Assembly: GCA_029934875.1 (NCBI GenBank)
Contig: JAOZLK010000143.1
Span: forward strand, 1-9,215
From: Bacteroidales bacterium
GTDB taxonomy: Bacteria > Bacteroidota > Bacteroidia > Bacteroidales > GCA-2748055
Length of the DNA stretch: 9,215 nt
Direction: 5' to 3'
Part shown: one piece after another, positions 6,098-9,215 of the stretch
How the letters are laid out: each line of letters begins with the position of its first letter
How positions within the stretch are numbered: the stretch's first letter is position 1
The notes under the pieces: generated by a model
Told to the model about the DNA's origin: nothing
Database searches by the model: none
What the model saw: the letters and a program-made list of their open reading frames with translations, nothing else
Program-made: the position numbers and the translations under genes

Positions 6098-7345
6098 ATG
6101 AAGTTTGAAGAATATAAAATAGCCGAAGGAATTAAGACCAGTATCTCCAAGCTGGGATTCAAAAAACCTACGGATATCCAGTTTAAATCGATTCCTCCCA
6201 TCCTTCGTGGGGAAGATGTCCTTGCCATTGCCCAGACCGGGACAGGTAAGACAGCTGCCTTTGCCATCCCTGTATTACATACCTTACAGGATCGAAAAAT
6301 TAAAGGGCGGCCTGATGGGGTGAAGTGCCTTGTAATGGTGCCCACCCATGAACTGGCCCTTCAAACCGAAAATGTATTCCGGGTGCTGGGAAAGCACACC
6401 AGGGTCAAAAGTTTTGCCATACATGGTGGAGTAGATCAGGATCCACAGATTAAGCAGCTTAACAAAGGAGTTGATGTCTTGATTGCCACGCCTGGCAGGA
6501 TGTTTGACCTGGTGAGCCAGGGAGCACTTCAAATGCACAGGATTGAGATCCTGGTATTGGATGAAGCCGATCACATGCTCGACATGGGTTTTATCAAAGA
6601 TATCCGTGATCTGATGAAACACCTCCCCAGGAAGCGTCAGACCCTGTTTTTCTCAGCCACCATTAACGAACAGATCAAGAAGATTGCCTACTCCCTTGTA
6701 AGCGACGCCATTCGTATTCAGATCTCGCCCAAAGATCCCGTGGCCAAAAACATTGAACATGCCGTGGCATTCATCGAGATGGACGATAAACGTTTCTTCC
6801 TTGAGAGCGTAATAAACAATCAACCGGATCAGAAAATCCTGGTTTTCGTTAGAACAAAAGTCCGTGCCGAAAGGGTGAAAAAGGCCCTGGACAGGGTGAA
6901 CGTCCAGTCGGAGACCATCCATAGTGACAAGGAACAGGAGCAGCGTGAACTGACCATGCAGCAATTTCGTTCAGGATCTGTTAAAGTACTTATTGCCACA
7001 GATATAAGCGCAAGGGGAATTGATATACCTGATGTGGAACTAGTGGTAAACTACGATCTTCCTGAAAGCCCTGAATACTATGTACACAGGGTTGGTCGGA
7101 CCGGCCGGGGAACAAACAAGGGGCAGGCCATCTCCTTTTGCAGTAAAGAGGAGAGGGAGATGCTTGGCATCATTGAAGAACAACTGGGTAAACCCATTTA
7201 CAGGACTGAAATCTCCAAAGGCTTTTACCGCGATACCATTGAGGCTTCCAAAGAGAATGAAGAAACCGACTGGCAGTCTCTGCTGGATCAGGAGGACGAA
7301 TTCCAGAAAAAAAAGAAGAAGAAAAATAAAAAATCAAAAGGATGA
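6098..7345 (+). CDS. DEAD-box ATP-dependent RNA helicase, RhlE-like, with lysine-rich C-terminal tail
   Basis: This 415-residue protein carries the full set of DEAD-box motifs: Q motif (LGFKKPTDIQ, Gln28), Walker A AQTGTGKT (45-52), motif Ia as PTHELA (82-87, His in place of the usual Arg), GG (110-111), TPGR (131-134), DEAD (155-158), SAT (186-188), motif IV ILVFVRTK (247-254), motif V ATDISARGIDI (300-310) and motif VI HRVGRTGR (330-337). It should be an active cytoplasmic RNA helicase. About 65 further residues end in a lysine-rich stretch (404-413), a likely RNA-binding tail. The start at 6098 places the Q motif at the normal distance, and there is no Shine-Dalgarno sequence. It differs from helicase 1 in motif II, in the tail position and through most of the sequence, so the pair is not a recent duplication. 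Its last codons overlap the start of the next gene (ATGA). Assignment to the RhlE group is by general resemblance only. Confidence 0.93.
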   Translation: MKFEEYKIAEGIKTSISKLGFKKPTDIQFKSIPPILRGEDVLAIAQTGTGKTAAFAIPVLHTLQDRKIKGRPDGVKCLVMVPTHELALQTENVFRVLGKHTRVKSFAIHGGVDQDPQIKQLNKGVDVLIATPGRMFDLVSQGALQMHRIEILVLDEADHMLDMGFIKDIRDLMKHLPRKRQTLFFSATINEQIKKIAYSLVSDAIRIQISPKDPVAKNIEHAVAFIEMDDKRFFLESVINNQPDQKILVFVRTKVRAERVKKALDRVNVQSETIHSDKEQEQRELTMQQFRSGSVKVLIATDISARGIDIPDVELVVNYDLPESPEYYVHRVGRTGRGTNKGQAISFCSKEEREMLGIIEEQLGKPIYRTEISKGFYRDTIEASKENEETDWQSLLDQEDEFQKKKKKKNKKSKG

Positions 7346-7644
7346 TCAAGCTTATCATAGTTGCCCTTCTTGTTTTCATCCTGAATATCCCCTTCGGATA
7401 CTGGAGGGCAAATGTCAAGCGATATTCTGCCCAATGGTTCCTGGCCATTCACATACCGGTACCCTTTATTGTTGCTATGAGACTACTGGCCGGAATTGGT
7501 TTTGCATGGTACACCTACGTATTTCTTGTGGGCGCATTTTTCCTGGGACAAAAATTCGGTTCTGTGCTAATGAACTGGATTCATAAGCGTTGCAAGCAAG
7601 AGTCTTCCTGCATCGTAATGGATCTGTATCGTTGTGCGAAATAA
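7342..7644 (+). CDS. Small conserved-looking membrane protein of unknown function
   Basis: This is a 100-residue hydrophobic protein. I recognise no functional domain. It has about three membrane-spanning segments (roughly residues 2-20, 31-50 and 54-72), separated by a short positively charged loop (WRANVKRYS, 21-29), and a hydrophilic C-terminal tail (about 77-100) with three cysteines. The block from IPFGYWRANV through IHIPVPF looks constrained, and I recall similar small unannotated proteins in other Bacteroidota; a search was not possible. The start codon sits inside the helicase 2 stop (ATGA, a four-base overlap), so translation is probably coupled and the two are co-expressed. What a membrane protein does beside an RNA helicase is unknown. 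The gene is very likely real given the coupling, the membrane pattern and the following hairpin. Confidence 0.75.
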   Translation: MIKLIIVALLVFILNIPFGYWRANVKRYSAQWFLAIHIPVPFIVAMRLLAGIGFAWYTYVFLVGAFFLGQKFGSVLMNWIHKRCKQESSCIVMDLYRCAK

Positions 7645-7646
7645 AT

Positions 7647-7695
7647 CAGCTAGTCACGCCTCATGGAGAAGGCAGGATTCACATTAGCTGTTTTC
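7647..7695 (+). terminator. Candidate hairpin terminator after the helicase 2 / membrane protein unit
   Basis: CAGCTAGT (7647-7654) pairs with ATTAGCTG (7683-7690) over eight bases including one G-T wobble. Inside it GCCT (7658-7661) pairs with AGGC (7670-7673). The outer stem is followed at once by TTTTC. It begins three bases after the membrane protein stop, which is the right place for termination. The loop is large and the T-run short, so this is tentative. The rest of the 184-base spacer (7645-7828) shows no convincing gene. Confidence 0.35.
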
Positions 7696-7828
7696 AATAC
7701 CTGGATTACGAAGTAGCGCAGATTTGAAATTATTACAGTTACATGATTAAGATTCAAGTGCATATTTGGTCTTTTTTACTAATTTGGGAAAGCAAATTTT
7801 GAAAATCTAAACTCAAAATACCCACATA

Positions 7829-8962
7829 ATGGACCCTAAACAGAAAACTGATCGGCTAAGAACCTTGCCAAAAGAGAGATTACAATCCCTTGATACCTTG
7901 CGTGGATTCGACATGGCCATGCTATTAGGGGGTGGATGGATCATCGTTACACTTGCTGAGGCAACTGGTTGGGGCTGGCTTGAAACCCTGGCCATCCAGC
8001 AGGAACATGTGGATTGGGTTGGATTTCGTTTTTATGACATGATCTTTCCCCTGTTTATGTTTATTAGCGGGGTGGCCATTCCTTATGCGATTAATTCGAA
8101 GGTGGAAAAAGGCCTTGCAAAATCCTTGCTTTTAAAGAAAATCTTCATCCGACTGCTCGCACTTGTGGGCCTGGGACTTTTATATAACGGAGTTTTAGAA
8201 TGGGGATTTACCGATATGAGGGCAGCCAGTGTTCTGGCCCAGATTGGCTTTGGATACTTTTTTGCTGCGCTCATTTCGCTGTATTCCAAAAGCATAAAAG
8301 GTAATATAATCTGGTTGTTGGGGATTTTAAGTGGAGTGGCTGTCTTACAGTTATTTGTGCCGGTACCCACATACGGAGCAGGTACTTTTGAACCGGCTTC
8401 TACCATCAATGCCTGGCTGGACCAGATATTGCTCCCGGGAAGACTCCATGATAAAGTGTTTGATCCTGAAGGCATCCTGTGCATCGTATCAGCAGTTTCC
8501 ATTACCCTGCTTGGAAGCCTTGCCGGCTATGTCCTGCGCAGCTTACCCACTAAGCCCACAAAAAAGGCGCTCCATATTGCATTGGCAGGTGCAGGGCTAA
8601 TTATCATTGCTCTTGCGCTCAGTCCGGTTTACCCCATTATTAAGAAAATGTGGACCGTGCCCTATGTACTTCTTGCAGCAGGGATAAGCGCCCTGTTACT
8701 CGCCCTTTTCTACTTCGTAATTGATGTAAAAGGCTCCAAAAACTGGACCCTCTTTTTCAGGGTTTTCGGGATGAATTCCATTACCATCTACATGGGTACC
8801 AGGATTATTGATTTTGGATCCATCAGCCACTTCTTTTTAAATTGGTTCTCCATCCATATCAGCGAGACATGGGGTGCTGTAATACTGGCTATTGGTACAT
8901 TGGTACTGGAATGGGCCCTGCTATATTTCCTTTACAAGAAGAAAATCTTTCTAAGGGTCTAG
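7829..8962 (+). CDS. Polytopic membrane acyltransferase, HGSNAT/DUF5009 family
   Basis: This is a 377-residue inner-membrane protein with about ten predicted spans (for example near 27-45, 67-88, 105-123, 132-152, 158-178, 215-236, 247-265, 276-299 and 348-370). The start RLQSLDTLRGFDM (17-29) and the segment H60-x2-W63-x6-D70 leading into MIFPLFMFISG are hallmarks of the family of heparan-alpha-glucosaminide N-acetyltransferase and bacterial NagX-like proteins. In the human enzyme a conserved His carries the acetyl group, and His60 here is the plausible counterpart. FDPEGILCIVSAVSITLLG (211-229) and the ending ALLYFLYKKKIFLRV are also family features. The likely role is moving an acetyl group from cytoplasmic acetyl-CoA across the membrane onto an amino sugar or glycan, but the bacterial substrate is unproven. 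The Met start fits the family and no in-frame upstream alternative is needed. It is separated from the upstream unit by a spacer and probable terminator, so it is likely transcribed alone. Confidence 0.87.
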   Translation: MDPKQKTDRLRTLPKERLQSLDTLRGFDMAMLLGGGWIIVTLAEATGWGWLETLAIQQEHVDWVGFRFYDMIFPLFMFISGVAIPYAINSKVEKGLAKSLLLKKIFIRLLALVGLGLLYNGVLEWGFTDMRAASVLAQIGFGYFFAALISLYSKSIKGNIIWLLGILSGVAVLQLFVPVPTYGAGTFEPASTINAWLDQILLPGRLHDKVFDPEGILCIVSAVSITLLGSLAGYVLRSLPTKPTKKALHIALAGAGLIIIALALSPVYPIIKKMWTVPYVLLAAGISALLLALFYFVIDVKGSKNWTLFFRVFGMNSITIYMGTRIIDFGSISHFFLNWFSIHISETWGAVILAIGTLVLEWALLYFLYKKKIFLRV

Positions 8963-9205
8963 GAGCTGATACACTGAACCTTGTCCTGACTTTACCTGAT
9001 CACAATTTTCTCTGTGAAATGCCGGGTATTGGTGCTCACCCTTCACTTCAGAGCATTCGACAACAAGCATGGATCCATTTTCCAGGACCTTGATCAGTGG
9101 GGCTGGATTCCTCCCCTCTGGCGCTTCAATTGAAGTGTAATCTGCCTGAACAGGAATGAAAGTGGCAGCACTGCTTCCTGAAGCTCTGAGGGGTACGCCC
9201 CACTG
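8951..9205 (-). pseudogene. Possible 3' remnant of an unrecognised gene, interrupted by an in-frame stop
   Basis: On the minus strand an 84-codon open frame ends at TAG (8951-8953), overlapping the convergent acyltransferase end by 12 bases. The translation looks like a real protein rather than noise, for example the stretches TFIPVQADYTSIEAPEG and NPAPLIKVLENGSMLVVECS. An in-frame TAA lies at 9206-9208, only seven bases from the window edge. The only ATG within the frame, at 9070, would give 39 residues. It is therefore either the tail of a gene broken by a nonsense mutation, frameshift or sequencing error, or a chance open frame. I do not recognise the family. The opposite strand here shows no better candidate. 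Confidence 0.35.
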
Positions 9206-9215
9206 TTAGTACTCT

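Noticed and set aside
6284..6964. Minus-strand open frames of about 100 codons inside helicase 2.
   Set aside because: They lie opposite a conserved helicase with all its motifs and have no recognisable features, so they are reverse-strand shadows.
7080..7586. A plus-strand open frame of 168 codons overlapping the end of helicase 2 and the small membrane protein.
   Set aside because: Its translation has no domain-like pattern, and both overlapping frames encode convincing proteins. It matters only as a possible slippage product.
7761..7801. CATATTTG (7761-7768) and AAATTTTG (7794-7801) as promoter -7 boxes for the acyltransferase gene.
   Set aside because: Each is one base off the consensus and neither has a TTG at proper -33 spacing, so neither can be preferred in this AT-rich spacer.
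8842..9093. A plus-strand open frame of 83 codons spanning the acyltransferase end and the spacer.
   Set aside because: It is out of frame with the acyltransferase over its first half and shows no family signature. The minus-strand frame is more protein-like over the second half.
1..9215. Search for tRNA or rRNA genes, CRISPR repeats, insertion sequence ends, long direct repeats, or toxin-antitoxin and defence genes.
   Set aside because: None was seen by eye. The coding sequences are housekeeping or metabolic families and the spacers are short.

Overview
The window looks like a stretch of a Bacteroidota chromosome, probably Bacteroidales or Marinilabiliales. The protein families point that way. 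So do the lack of clear Shine-Dalgarno sequences, the A-rich stretches just before start codons, and several perfect matches to the Bacteroidota -7 promoter box (TAnnTTTG). The assignment comes from protein character and signals only, because there is no rRNA or other marker. Base composition looks even, and I see no insertion sequence, tRNA, CRISPR array, phage gene or obvious foreign island.

Layout. Positions 1-3181 hold three genes on the minus strand, probably one transcription unit. In transcription order they are a short-chain dehydrogenase (SDR), an Old Yellow Enzyme-type flavin oxidoreductase one base behind it, and an exported lipoprotein with a PQQ-like beta-propeller that runs off the left edge. 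The lipoprotein may also have its own promoter. A 72-base divergent region separates the SDR from a plus-strand aminopeptidase P (3254-4642). That gene converges, with a 19-base gap, on a minus-strand DEAD-box-type RNA helicase (4662-5885) whose motif II reads DEFD. A 212-base divergent region follows, carrying a nested pair of inverted repeats. It separates this helicase from a second, canonical DEAD helicase on the plus strand (6098-7345). A small three-helix membrane protein of unknown function overlaps the second helicase by ATGA. After a 184-base spacer comes a polytopic membrane acyltransferase of the HGSNAT/DUF5009 type (7829-8962). The right end holds an open minus-strand frame with protein-like composition. 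It looks like the 3' part of a gene interrupted by an in-frame stop close to the window edge.

How they fit together. The SDR and flavin oxidoreductase plausibly act on one pathway (ketone or alcohol plus an activated C=C bond), but the substrate cannot be read from sequence. The two head-to-head helicases suggest shared control of RNA remodelling, possibly a cold or stress response. Most of the window is ordinary chromosomal housekeeping. The least explained parts are the palindromic control region between the helicases, the small membrane protein coupled to helicase 2, and the broken or unassigned frame at the right end.
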